From Deltaproteobacteria bacterium (GTDB lineage: Bacteria > Myxococcota_A > UBA796 > SXON01), in the NCBI GenBank assembly GCA_014191855.1, contig BJHF01000015.1:16281-80280 (forward strand): DNA of 64,000 bases, in the 5' to 3' direction. A model generated the notes under the pieces. The model was not told the DNA's origin and made no database searches. It saw nothing but the letters and a program-made list of their open reading frames with translations. A program made the position numbers and the translations under genes. Position 1 is the first letter of the stretch. Each line of letters begins with the position of its first letter. This document shows positions 32,394 through 39,908 of this stretch, piece by piece.

Positions 32394-35300
32394 CAGCCTT
32401 CCTCCCCGTGGCCTGCGTGAGCTGCCGGTTCCGCGCCGTGACCGGCCGGCTCCGCGCCGTGCTCGGCGGGCTCCGCTCCATGGCCGCCGTGGTGACCCAC
32501 GTTGACCGGGCGATTGTGGTTCACCCGGGCGAGATAGCGCACGCCCGGCTTGGTGTTGAGCTCCCCGAGCAGCGTGTAGGCGCGCGGGCTCTCTCCGAGC
32601 TTACGCACCGTGCCGTCCAGATCGAGCCAGTTCCCGAAGGTGATGGCTTCGGTCGGGCAGGCGGCCGCGCAAGCGGTCAGCTTCCGCAGCGCCTCGTCCG
32701 GAACGCGGTGCTTCGTCGCGTCGATCGGGCGGCTTGCATCGGTGCGCTCGGCGAACGCGACGTCGCGATACGCATCCTTGGCTGCACGGACGCGCTGCAC
32801 GCAGAACGTGCACTTCTCCATGACGCCCATCTCGCGGGTGCTGAGATCGGGGTTCAGCATCAGGTGGTAGCTTTCGGGCCACTCCCACGTGTGGTAGTTG
32901 AAGCGGCGGGCCGCGTATGGGCAATTGTTCGCGCAGTACCGAGTGCCGACGCAGCGATTGTAGATCATCGCGTTGAGGCCATCGAGGTTGTGGTACGTCG
33001 CGAGGACGGGGCACACGCCCTCGCACGGCGCGTGTGCGCACTGTTGACACACCGCCGGCAGGTACCGCACGTCGGGGTTCTCGCCTTCACCCTCGAAGAA
33101 CCGGTCCATCCGGATCCACGTCATCTCGCGGCCCTTGCGGAGCTGATCGGGGCCGACGAACGGGATGTTGTTTTCGAGCGCGCAGGCCACCTGACACGCA
33201 CCGCAGCCGTTGCAGGCGTTGGTGTCGAACACGGTGAAGAACCGGTAGGTGGGGTGCTGCGGCTCCGGGTACATGTCCACCGGGCCGGCGGCCTTCACCC
33301 GCTCGTCAACCGGCGGGTGGTGAATCGGGACGATCGAACCGGGCTCGCCCGCGAGGTTCTTCACCGCGTCGTCCGGGTTCACCGCCACGGCGATGCTCCG
33401 GCCATCCTGGTTCATGCTGCCGCACAGCGTGTGAACGCCGCTCTTCCCGGCCACGCGGGCCACCGTGGCAACTGCACCCGACAGCACGAGCGCCCCCGAA
33501 GCTGCGTCGGTGGCGGCGCTCAGCAACGCGTAGGCGTTGGCGCCGCGATCCTTGGCGTAACGACCTACCTTTTTGCCGTTGCCCAGCATCACGGCGATGG
33601 TGTCTTCCCGAACCGTCGGCGCGCCGAACCAGCCGACTTGCATCGAGCCCTTGTCGGTTTTCACCTCGACCATGTCCTGCTCGCCGAGCCCCATCGACGC
33701 CGCCGTCTTCGGGTTGATCTCGGCCCAAGTGGTCCAGAAGAAGGTGCTCACCGGGTCGGGGAGCTCCTGGGCCCACGGCACGTTCGCCCAGCGGCCATCC
33801 GCGAGATGCGAGGGGAACAGCACCACGGCCTTCGCCCCGTCGGCCAAGCCAGCCCCGACCTCGGGCAGCGTGGCGAGGATCCAGGTTGGCGAACCACGGG
33901 GGGGCGGGCGCACGGATACGCCCTTGGCGCGAATCCCCGTCCACCACGAGTCTGCGTTGTCCTCAACCGGCTTGAGCAGGCCGATCCAGCGCGCCCTGAT
34001 GAACTCGGCGAAGGAAGGGGCGCTCGCCGCGAGCACGGCGGGGTCTGCAGTTGCTACGAGCGGCGTGGCCAGCCCTGGCGCGGCGCCGTCGACCAAGGCG
34101 GCCGGAGCGTCCGTGGTGGCGGTAACGACGGGTGGCGGCGGGTTGGCCTTCAGAAGAGTGAGCAGCACGTCGCCCAGGCCGAGCGAAGACTTCAGGGCCA
34201 CCATGCTCGGCTGGCCGAGCACGTGCAGGCCAGCTTCCACGTTCGCGTCTGTCCACTGCTCCAGTCCAGATCCCGTTGGAAGGAGCAGGGTTTTGTCGTT
34301 GGAGCTGTCGTCTGGCTCGTTGGCGAGTTGTACCACGAGGTCGGCTTTGGTCAGCGCTTCGGCCGCCGCAAGCTCGGTGGGCGCGGCGTGAACCAGATCC
34401 ACCCCGTCCAGGAACAACACCCCGATCTTGCCGGCCGCGAGGTCGGCCACGAGCGCCTGCACGTCGGCGAAGCTGTTGACCTGGCCCGGCCGGAAGCCCC
34501 GCCCGAGCCGCACGGTCTTGCCAACGTTTCCGAGCACTTCGTTGCAGAGGAGCGTCGCGACGGCCAACGCGGTTGCGTCCGGGCCGCTCGTCGTCGGACC
34601 GCCCGGGAGGACGACCGACGTGTCCTTGGCGAGTGCTTCCGCCGTTTCCGTCAGGCGGCTCTCGGCGATCCCGCTGGCCGCGCACGCTGCGGCCACATCG
34701 ATGTTCGCCAGCAGCGCAGCGGCCGGCCCAGTGTAGCCCTTGGCCGCTGCCGCCAGCTTCGCCAGCGCGAACGCCACCTTCGCCTCCGTGCCCGGCACTG
34801 GGGCGAGCCATGTGTCGGCCACCGCAGAGGAAACGCCGAGGCGCGGCTCGATCGCCACGAAGCGGGTGGTGAAGCCATCCTGCGTGGGATCCTTGGCCTT
34901 GGCCCAGCCCTTCATCATCCCCATGGATCCGAAGGCGGTGCCGAGGAAATCGAAGCCGAAGCTCACGATGGTGCGGGCTTCCGCGAGCTCGTACACCGGC
35001 AACTCGTCGACGCCGTACGCGCTGCGGGTGGCCGCCAATAGCGACTCCACGCCGAGCGGCTCCCAGTGCACCCGGCGCAGGCCCGATCGCGCCAATCCTT
35101 CGAGCAGCGCCGCGGCGCTACCCGTCCGATAACGGCCGAGCCAGGCCACGCTTTTGCCGGCCGCCGTGGCGGCGGTCATCGCGTCGGTGACGCGCTTGAG
35201 CGCCTCTTCCCACGCGACGGGGTTCCGACCGTCGGTGGGCCCATCGACGCGATCGGGGCCGTATGCGGCCACGAGATCGAAATGCCCCTTCGTGCACAGG

Positions 35301-35566
35301 CCCGGGCCCGTTGGGTGGTCGGGGTTGCCCTCGACGTTCACCACGCGACCGTCCTTGTTGCGGGCGACCAACCCGCAGGCGGTGGCGCACCCGTTGCACA
35401 ACGAGGCGTAGTACGTGGCGAGGCCCGGTTGTACGTTCTCCGGGTTCACCACATAGGGCAACACTTCTTCCTGCGGCACCTTGTAGTCGTAGGTGCACGC
35501 GGCAGCGGTGGCGGTCGTTGCTACAGCCCCGACCTTGAGGAAGTCGCGGCGGTTGAGTCCTTCCAT
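32393..35566 (-). CDS. actB: Alternative complex III subunit ActB (iron-sulfur/molybdopterin-like)
   Basis: A 1057-residue periplasmic subunit. The N terminus carries a Tat motif (RRDFLKVGA). Residues about 50-720 form a molybdopterin-oxidoreductase-like domain with a CNGCATAC ... CTKG cysteine set of the CISM type, although ActB proteins generally lack molybdenum. From about 770 a ferredoxin-like domain follows (CNGCGACQVAC; CQQCAHAPCEGVC; CVGTRYCANNC; KCTFC ... CAAACP), which should bind four iron-sulfur clusters as in NrfC/PsrB. The C terminus is Ala/Glu/His/Gly repetitive (HGAEPAEHGAEPA). Electrons from quinol pass through these clusters to ActA/ActE. ATG 35566 lies 11 nt after actA. Confidence 0.93.
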   Translation of the reverse strand: MEGLNRRDFLKVGAVATTATAAACTYDYKVPQEEVLPYVVNPENVQPGLATYYASLCNGCATACGLVARNKDGRVVNVEGNPDHPTGPGLCTKGHFDLVAAYGPDRVDGPTDGRNPVAWEEALKRVTDAMTAATAAGKSVAWLGRYRTGSAAALLEGLARSGLRRVHWEPLGVESLLAATRSAYGVDELPVYELAEARTIVSFGFDFLGTAFGSMGMMKGWAKAKDPTQDGFTTRFVAIEPRLGVSSAVADTWLAPVPGTEAKVAFALAKLAAAAKGYTGPAAALLANIDVAAACAASGIAESRLTETAEALAKDTSVVLPGGPTTSGPDATALAVATLLCNEVLGNVGKTVRLGRGFRPGQVNSFADVQALVADLAAGKIGVLFLDGVDLVHAAPTELAAAEALTKADLVVQLANEPDDSSNDKTLLLPTGSGLEQWTDANVEAGLHVLGQPSMVALKSSLGLGDVLLTLLKANPPPPVVTATTDAPAALVDGAAPGLATPLVATADPAVLAASAPSFAEFIRARWIGLLKPVEDNADSWWTGIRAKGVSVRPPPRGSPTWILATLPEVGAGLADGAKAVVLFPSHLADGRWANVPWAQELPDPVSTFFWTTWAEINPKTAASMGLGEQDMVEVKTDKGSMQVGWFGAPTVREDTIAVMLGNGKKVGRYAKDRGANAYALLSAATDAASGALVLSGAVATVARVAGKSGVHTLCGSMNQDGRSIAVAVNPDDAVKNLAGEPGSIVPIHHPPVDERVKAAGPVDMYPEPQHPTYRFFTVFDTNACNGCGACQVACALENNIPFVGPDQLRKGREMTWIRMDRFFEGEGENPDVRYLPAVCQQCAHAPCEGVCPVLATYHNLDGLNAMIYNRCVGTRYCANNCPYAARRFNYHTWEWPESYHLMLNPDLSTREMGVMEKCTFCVQRVRAAKDAYRDVAFAERTDASRPIDATKHRVPDEALRKLTACAAACPTEAITFGNWLDLDGTVRKLGESPRAYTLLGELNTKPGVRYLARVNHNRPVNVGHHGGHGAEPAEHGAEPAGHGAEPAAHAGHGEEG

Positions 35567-35577
35567 CGTGGCTCCCG

Positions 35578-36261
35578 CTACTTGTGACAGGTCCAGCAGT
35601 CCTTCAGCTCAGCGCGCCGAAGTTCTGCCTTGGTTCCGTAATTGTCGTCGATACTGGGGTGCTGCGCGTGGCAGTCCAAGCACCAGCCCATCTTGAGGGT
35701 GGCGACCCGTTGGTTCACGGTCATTTCCTGAACTTCCCCGTGGCACTCTTGGCACTGCACGCCAGCGACCACGTGGCGCTTGTGCGAGAAGTACACGTAG
35801 TCCGGCAGGTCGTGCACCTTCTTCCAGGGGATCGCTTCGCCCTTCGCCCAGTAGTCCTTCAGCTTCTCGAGCTCGGGGCGATCCGTCGTATCCACCAGTG
35901 CGTGGCACCCCATGCACACGTTCTCCGCCGGTACGCCCGCATGAACGCCCTTTCGCGCGTTGCTGTGGCAGTACGAGCAGTCCATCCCCAGGTCCTTCAC
36001 GTGGCGGGTGTGGGTGAACGCGATCGGCTGCTCGATGGCCTGATCCGGCGGCTCACCGACCGTGACGACGAGCCCTTCCGGGAGGACTTCCATCTTCTTG
36101 AGGTCGAACAGCTCGGGCGGCAGGAGGTTCTTCATCCCGAGGGTGAAGGTCTCTTCCGGATCGGCGGCCTCGGCGCTGGCCTTTGAGGCGCATCCCGCCA
36201 ACCCGATCGCCACGCTCATCGTGAGCGTGAACGCCAGGCAGGCGCGGGTCAGCTTTAGCAT
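35578..36261 (-). CDS. actA: Alternative complex III subunit ActA (pentahaem cytochrome c)
   Basis: A 227-residue multihaem cytochrome. A signal with lipobox LAGC (Cys24) is followed by five CxxCH motifs at about 95, 116, 170, 194 and 222 (CSYCH, CMGCH, CQECH, CLDCH, CWTCH). Histidines such as FTHTRH and FSHKRH supply distal ligands. ActA is the pentahaem subunit that carries electrons along the periplasmic side of alternative complex III. The longer frame to 36645 was rejected; ATG 36261 has a GGAGGAAAG ribosome-binding site. First gene of the act operon; a hairpin lies about 55 bp upstream. Confidence 0.93.
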   Translation of the reverse strand: MLKLTRACLAFTLTMSVAIGLAGCASKASAEAADPEETFTLGMKNLLPPELFDLKKMEVLPEGLVVTVGEPPDQAIEQPIAFTHTRHVKDLGMDCSYCHSNARKGVHAGVPAENVCMGCHALVDTTDRPELEKLKDYWAKGEAIPWKKVHDLPDYVYFSHKRHVVAGVQCQECHGEVQEMTVNQRVATLKMGWCLDCHAQHPSIDDNYGTKAELRRAELKDCWTCHK

Positions 36262-36316
36262 CTTTCCTCCAGCCAAGGAGCCGGTGGGACGGAGGGGAGG
36301 GGAGGGTCGGAAGGGG

Positions 36317-36337
36317 GCGGAGCCTAATGTGCTCCGC
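36317..36337. promoter_or_regulatory. Perfect hairpin upstream of actA
   Basis: GCGGAGC (36317-36323) pairs exactly with GCTCCGC (36331-36337) across a 7-nt loop. It lies between the cytochrome c lipoprotein gene and actA. On the transcribed (minus) strand there is no T-tract, so it could be an operator, an mRNA-stabilising hairpin or a weak terminator. Two hexamers on the minus strand flank it roughly at -35/-10 spacing (TTGTAC ... TAGGCT), but the match to consensus is only 3/6 each, so no promoter is called. Confidence 0.35.
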
Positions 36338-36401
36338 GGGGTGGTACAAGGGTGTGCGCGGGGATCCTGTGGCGACGGGGGTCGCGAGAGCCCAAGCGAC
36401 G

Positions 36402-36911
36402 TTACTTCTTGTGGAAGTCGGCTTCGATGAAGGCGAGAACCTCCCAGGCCTGATCGTCGGTGAGACCGAGCGGGGCCATGGAGGTGCCCTGAATTCCGTT
36501 CAGGATGATCCAGTGCTTCACGCCAACCGTCGTGGCATCCCAACGCTCGTTCCAGGTGAACTGGGCGGGCTTCTGGGGCAGCGCACCGCCGGCGATACCA
36601 TCGCCCGCGCCCGTTTCGCCGTGGCACGTGGCGCACTTGGACCACTGGGCCTTTCCGGCGGCAATGGCGGCCGCATCGCCCGACTTCGGGTTCGGAGTTG
36701 CATCGGCCCCGGCTGCCTTCGCCTTCTCGTACGCTGCGCTCGCGAGCTCATCGGGCGTGTAGGGGCCGCTGGCTGCCGGCGCCGCGGGGGGGGGCGTCGG
36801 GGCCGGGGGGGGCTCCGCTGCCTTCGGCGGTTCAGCAGGTTTGACGTCGGGCTTGGGGGCTTCGCTGCCGCCGCAGGCGAGCAGCGAGGCCAGGAGGAGC
36901 AGGGAGGACAT
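36402..36911 (-). CDS. Monohaem cytochrome c lipoprotein
   Basis: A 169-residue lipoprotein (LLLLASLLAC) with a Pro/Ala/Lys-rich linker to about residue 48, then a small class I cytochrome c domain: CATCHGETGAGDG at 93-105 binds haem, and GIQGTSMAPLG provides the distal methionine. The fold resembles small soluble or tethered cytochromes that accept electrons from alternative complex III. It sits immediately upstream of actA in the same direction, 140 bp away, and is the most likely electron acceptor or donor encoded in this cluster; no terminal oxidase gene is present in the window. The ATG at 36911 is used; upstream in-frame sequence is unrelated. Confidence 0.85.
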   Translation of the reverse strand: MSSLLLLASLLACGGSEAPKPDVKPAEPPKAAEPPPAPTPPPAAPAASGPYTPDELASAAYEKAKAAGADATPNPKSGDAAAIAAGKAQWSKCATCHGETGAGDGIAGGALPQKPAQFTWNERWDATTVGVKHWIILNGIQGTSMAPLGLTDDQAWEVLAFIEADFHKK

Positions 36912-36992
36912 GCGCGAACCTCGGGGGAGGGCGCCGCGTCTAGCCGATCTGTGCGCCGTCGCCAAGGTGCTTGAGGGTGGTGATTTTCACTC

Positions 36993-37184
36993 TCACAGGA
37001 AGCCGACGGGGCGCAGCGCGTACATCGCCGCCATCAGGGCGTTGAAGGCATCTTCTTCGTCTTCCACGCCGTTGATGTCCTCGATGGAAGCCAGCACGGT
37101 CTCGATCGGGTACTGTCGAAGCGTCGCGAGCGCGCTTTCCTCGGCGATGATCGCGGCCGCCGTTGCCGCGTCGAGCTTGTACAT
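36993..37184 (-). CDS. Small hypothetical protein (63 residues)
   Basis: An ATG at 37184 opens a 63-codon frame: MYKLDAATAAAIIAEESAL, then LRQYPIETVLASIEDINGVE, an acidic helix and YALRPVGFL at the end. It is Ala-rich and acidic, with no signal peptide. A weak AGGA lies about 8 nt upstream. Composition is protein-like (conserved-looking amphipathic helix) rather than Arg-rich shadow, and it lies just upstream of the cytochrome c gene in the same direction. No family is recognised; it could be a small cytoplasmic protein or a chance frame. Confidence 0.45.
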   Translation of the reverse strand: MYKLDAATAAAIIAEESALATLRQYPIETVLASIEDINGVEDEEDAFNALMAAMYALRPVGFL

Positions 37185-37469
37185 GGGGGTCCTGGGGTCG
37201 CGGGGGGCATATCGCGGCTGGCGGGGGGCGGCGGGCTCTTGGCTCCGGGCTGCGGGAGCGCGCATCCGAATTGCGACAGATCGGGCCCTCCGTCGAACAC
37301 AAGGCGGCGGGCGACGCCCAATTCTTGGCGTTGGTCCGTGCCTTGCTCCACCGCGGCGAGCGCTCGCGCCACAGTCCTCGCAAATTCCAGGGGATACCTC
37401 GCGAAGTGTCTCAAGTCGCTGGGGATGCCTCCCACGCCGGGTTAGGGTGGACGTCTTCCGAGCTGCGCC
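37185..37469. other. Gene-poor divergent stretch
   Basis: 285 bases between the divergent small ORF and the lipoprotein gene. A minus-strand GTG frame (37034-37435) begins with plausible residues (RHFARYPLEFARTVARALAA), but it uses AGA and other codons rare in the neighbours, turns Arg/Ser/Pro-rich and would overlap the small ORF by about 150 nt. I see no clear promoter or repeat. It may hold a decayed or very short gene. Confidence 0.3.
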
Positions 37470-37883
37470 GTGCTGACCGCCCTCCTCCTGGCCTGCGTCC
37501 ACTCGAGTGCGACCGACGTCCCCGAACCGGTCGGGGAGGCCCTGGCTGCGGAGGCTCCGCCGCTCATGCCTCCGCTCATGGTGCCGCGAGATCCGGGCTT
37601 CTCGATGCCGATCGAGGCGAGGATCGAGGGCATGGGCAGCGCCGGAGAATGCAGCGCTGACGCGGAGTGTGCGACGGCGGGCTGCTCTGCGGAGGTGTGC
37701 GTGTCGGCCGTTCGCGCGCCCGATGTGGTGACGACCTGCGAGATCCTGCCGATCGTGTCGGAGCTGAAGGCGTGCACGTGCCAGGAGGGGATGTGCCGCT
37801 GGGTTCACGAGGCGGGAGCTCGACCGTTGGGGCTTCCGCGGACGTTGCCCGAGGCGGGGACTGCCGCCGAGGGAGGTCGATAG
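37470..37883 (+). CDS. Eight-cysteine-cluster-like lipoprotein
   Basis: A 137-residue lipoprotein starting with GTG at 37470 (LTALLLAC). After a Pro/Glu linker, residues about 60-112 hold a dense set of cysteines (ECSADAECATAGCSAEVC, then TTCEILP ... KACTCQEGMCRW), matching the eight-cysteine-cluster domain found in Myxococcota and related bacteria, where it forms four disulfide bonds. The C terminus is Pro/Glu-rich. Probably anchored at the outer membrane. No neighbour suggests a role; the next element is a PIN-domain remnant on the same strand. Confidence 0.7.
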   Translation: MLTALLLACVHSSATDVPEPVGEALAAEAPPLMPPLMVPRDPGFSMPIEARIEGMGSAGECSADAECATAGCSAEVCVSAVRAPDVVTTCEILPIVSELKACTCQEGMCRWVHEAGARPLGLPRTLPEAGTAAEGGR

Positions 37884-37928
37884 CGCGCCTGGCGGCCGAT
37901 TGGGGCCCAGCGCCACCCCTCCCCCATC

Positions 37929-38078
37929 CCCCGGGAGCGCCTCACAGCGTTCGCTGACAGCGTGGTGGCGGGTACGCCCATCCTCGCGCTCGATGCCAAG
38001 GCTGCGGAATGGCTGGGCGTCGAGCGAGCTCGCATCGACGCTGCGGGCGTGCCCATAGACCTCGCCGTTGCCGCCTGA
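37929..38078 (+). pseudogene. Remnant of a PIN-domain (VapC-type) toxin
   Basis: A frame without a proper start reads RERLTAFADSVVAGTPILAL, then DAKAAEWLGVERARIDAAG, VPID and ends LAVAA before TGA at 38076-38078. This matches the middle of VapC-type PIN ribonucleases (RxRIxxFL, lPvLpFDxxAAxWhAxERARLxxAGxP), which normally go on with a DxxIAAIA acidic motif and another ~35 residues. The N-terminal acidic catalytic half and the C-terminal end are missing, so it is a decayed gene. No antitoxin is recognisable next to it. It lies 3 bp from the 3' end of tRNA-Leu, a usual site of mobile-element insertion. Confidence 0.6.
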
Positions 38079-38081
38079 AGC

Positions 38082-38167
38082 TGGTGGGGGCGGTGGGACT
38101 TGAACCCACAAGAGTATACACTCGGGGGATTTTGAATCCCCTGCGTCTGCCATTCCGCCACGCCCCC
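38082..38167 (-). tRNA. tRNA-Leu(CAA)
   Basis: The minus strand folds as a class II tRNA. The acceptor stem is GGGGGCG with CGCCCCC, the anticodon stem GGGGA/TCCCC encloses loop TTCAAAA with anticodon CAA, a long variable arm reads GAGTGTATACTC, and the T-arm is GTGGGTTCAAGTCCCAC. The CCA end is encoded (38082-38084). It decodes UUG leucine codons. A promoter lies just upstream (38187-38214). Confidence 0.95.
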
Positions 38168-38186
38168 GGGCGCAACGTGAACGAAG

Positions 38187-38214
38187 CTTTTACACCCCGG
38201 CCGCCGGATGGCAA
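38187..38214 (-). promoter_or_regulatory. Probable sigma-70 promoter of tRNA-Leu
   Basis: On the minus strand TTGCCA (5/6 to the -35 consensus; plus-strand 38209-38214) and TAAAAG (4/6 to the -10; 38187-38192) are separated by 16 bp, with TG just before the -10. Transcription would begin about 13 nt before the tRNA 5' end. Confidence 0.5.
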
Positions 38215-38250
38215 CCCGGGAGGCTACGATAGCGCGCGGAGGCGCGGGCG

Positions 38251-39069
38251 ATGAAGAAGGTGATGTTCGGCTTGGTCCTGCTCGCTGGCTGCGATCCGCA
38301 AAAGATCGCGCTGGGCCAGGGTGGCGCGGATGACGCGCGGCTGTTTGCCGACGTGTATACGTGGCAGTGCGAGGAGCGCAGCGACACGGAAACGCTTCTT
38401 TACGACGGGGTTTTCAGCTATCAGGTCGCGCTGGAGTACGCGCCCGATGATCTGACGGCCCGGGAGCTTCCCGCGAGCGGGTGCACGAGCGGCCTCGACA
38501 TGTTCCCGAGCGATGCGGGCAGCGAGGGCACCAACATCCCTGAGGTGGGCAACCCGACCTGGTCGAATGGAGACCTGAGCGGCACGCTCCTCAACGAATC
38601 CGCGGGTTTCTACTTTGATGACGTGTATGGCGACGTGCAGAACTGCACCTACGCCGAGGATCTCATCGGAGAGGGAACGAAGCTCTCGGACGCCGGCTCC
38701 TTCTCCGGGGCAACGACCCCCCCGGCCGGCACGTTGGACAACGTGGAGATCAGCAACTACGACGAGTCAACCGGTCTCACCTTCGGCGAAACGGTCGATG
38801 TTTCCTGGACGATGAAGGGCTGGGACGACGCCTGGGTGCAGATCCGAACGGAGTCGATGGGCGAGCTCGCAGACTCGGTGACGTGCAACACCGGCGGTGC
38901 GAACAGCTACACCGTGGATGAGGACGTATGGTCACTCATGAACAGCGCGGTGGAGGCCGACGTCACGAACCTCTTCGTCACGGTTCAGAACGCCAGCACG
39001 GTGACGACCGAGGACGGACAGAAAATCGAGGTGATCACCCGGGTGGTGCACGCCGCCGTCGTTCGTTAG
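38251..39069 (+). CDS. Secreted lipoprotein
   Basis: A 272-residue lipoprotein (MKKVMFGLVLLAGCD) with Asp at +2. The mature part is acidic and beta-rich, with cysteines at CEERSDTETLLYDG, ASGCTSG, NCTYAEDL and TCNTGG, and no obvious catalytic motif. It ends in a strand (IEVITRVVHAAVVR). The signal peptide is typical (two lysines, hydrophobic core, LAGC). The next gene begins 10 bp after its stop, so it may be cotranscribed with the receiver-domain protein. No family recognised. Confidence 0.7.
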   Translation: MKKVMFGLVLLAGCDPQKIALGQGGADDARLFADVYTWQCEERSDTETLLYDGVFSYQVALEYAPDDLTARELPASGCTSGLDMFPSDAGSEGTNIPEVGNPTWSNGDLSGTLLNESAGFYFDDVYGDVQNCTYAEDLIGEGTKLSDAGSFSGATTPPAGTLDNVEISNYDESTGLTFGETVDVSWTMKGWDDAWVQIRTESMGELADSVTCNTGGANSYTVDEDVWSLMNSAVEADVTNLFVTVQNASTVTTEDGQKIEVITRVVHAAVVR

Positions 39070-39079
39070 CTGAGGGTCG

Positions 39080-39859
39080 ATGTCTGGTTCCGTCGTGCTC
39101 GTGGTCGATCCTGTCGCCCAGACCGCCGAGCGCGTTGCGCTGGCGCTTGCGGGCACGCGTTTTTCAGTCCGGGTGGTGAGGGATGCGGTGGAGGCCGAGG
39201 CGGCGTTGGATGGGGATCCCATCGTTGCCGTCCTGTCTGCCATCACGCTGCCGCGCGGGAATGCCTATGAGCTGGCGAAGCACGTGCGCGCGAAGCACCC
39301 CGAGGCGGCGGTATTGCTGGTTTCCGGTGGATTCGACGTGTACAACGCCGAGCGGGCAGCCGAGGCGGGCGTCGTTGGGCGGCTGTCGCGCCCGTTCTCG
39401 GTAGAGGCCGTCCGGCGCCACCTGGAAAGCGCGCTCGGCCCGCTGGGCGCGGAGGACGACCAGATCCTCGACGCTTCAGCGTCGCTCGAGCCGCTGCCGG
39501 AGGTTGAGCCCGATCGGCCGGCGCCGCCACCGCGCGTCGCCTCTCCGGCCCCGTTGCCGCCGCCCGAGCCAGCGCCGCCGATCGCCGACGAGCGCATAGC
39601 GTCCTTCCTTCCTCGTGATTGGCGCGTGCTGCCGCCGGTCGCGGTGGATCCGGCGGTGGTTGGCCCCGCCATGGAGCGCGCGATCCTGGCCATCCTGCCC
39701 GAGGTGGTCGAAGCGGTGCTCAACAAGGCGATCGCCACCTCGCCGGCCTTCCGGGAGATGGTCGAAGTGGCGGTTGAAGAGGCGCTGCGTGAAGAGCTGC
39801 CTTCGATCGCGCGGCGCGTGATCCGCGAGCGGATGGCGGAGATCGAGCGCGGCCACTAG
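39080..39859 (+). CDS. Degenerate response-regulator receiver protein with helical C terminus
   Basis: A 259-residue protein. Residues 4-115 have the receiver fold: VVLVVD (only Asp10 of the acidic pocket) and VLSAITLPRGNAYELAKHVR, where the phosphoacceptor aspartate is replaced (Ala54 region). VLLVSGGF keeps the switch Ser/Thr position, and LSRPFSVEAV has Arg instead of the conserved lysine. It is therefore a pseudo-receiver that probably works without phosphorylation. A Pro-rich linker (about 145-180) leads to a helical C terminus (ILAILPEVVEAVLNKAIA; REELPSIARRVIRERM), which may mediate oligomerisation or localisation. Similar receiver-plus-helix proteins act in polarity or division; the function here is unknown. 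Confidence 0.75.
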   Translation: MSGSVVLVVDPVAQTAERVALALAGTRFSVRVVRDAVEAEAALDGDPIVAVLSAITLPRGNAYELAKHVRAKHPEAAVLLVSGGFDVYNAERAAEAGVVGRLSRPFSVEAVRRHLESALGPLGAEDDQILDASASLEPLPEVEPDRPAPPPRVASPAPLPPPEPAPPIADERIASFLPRDWRVLPPVAVDPAVVGPAMERAILAILPEVVEAVLNKAIATSPAFREMVEVAVEEALREELPSIARRVIRERMAEIERGH

Positions 39860-39887
39860 GCTCGCGGCCGGGCGGTCGTGTTAGGCG

Positions 39888-39908
39888 CGGGGCCCGTTTG
39901 AGGCCCCG
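39888..39908 (+). promoter_or_regulatory. Hairpin abutting the valS start codon
   Basis: CGGGGCC (39888-39894) pairs perfectly with GGCCCCG (39902-39908) across a 7-nt loop, ending one base before the ATG at 39909. The only ribosome-binding candidate (GAGG) falls in the loop/3' arm, so the stem would occlude initiation. It may be a translational control element. Confidence 0.45.

Noticed and set aside
32408..35041. 877-codon plus-strand frame
   Set aside because: Antisense to actB, with His/Arg-rich composition and no recognisable motif.
37034..37435. Minus-strand frame upstream of the small ORF
   Set aside because: Starts protein-like but turns Pro/Arg/Ser-rich, uses codons rare in the neighbours and overlaps the small ORF heavily.
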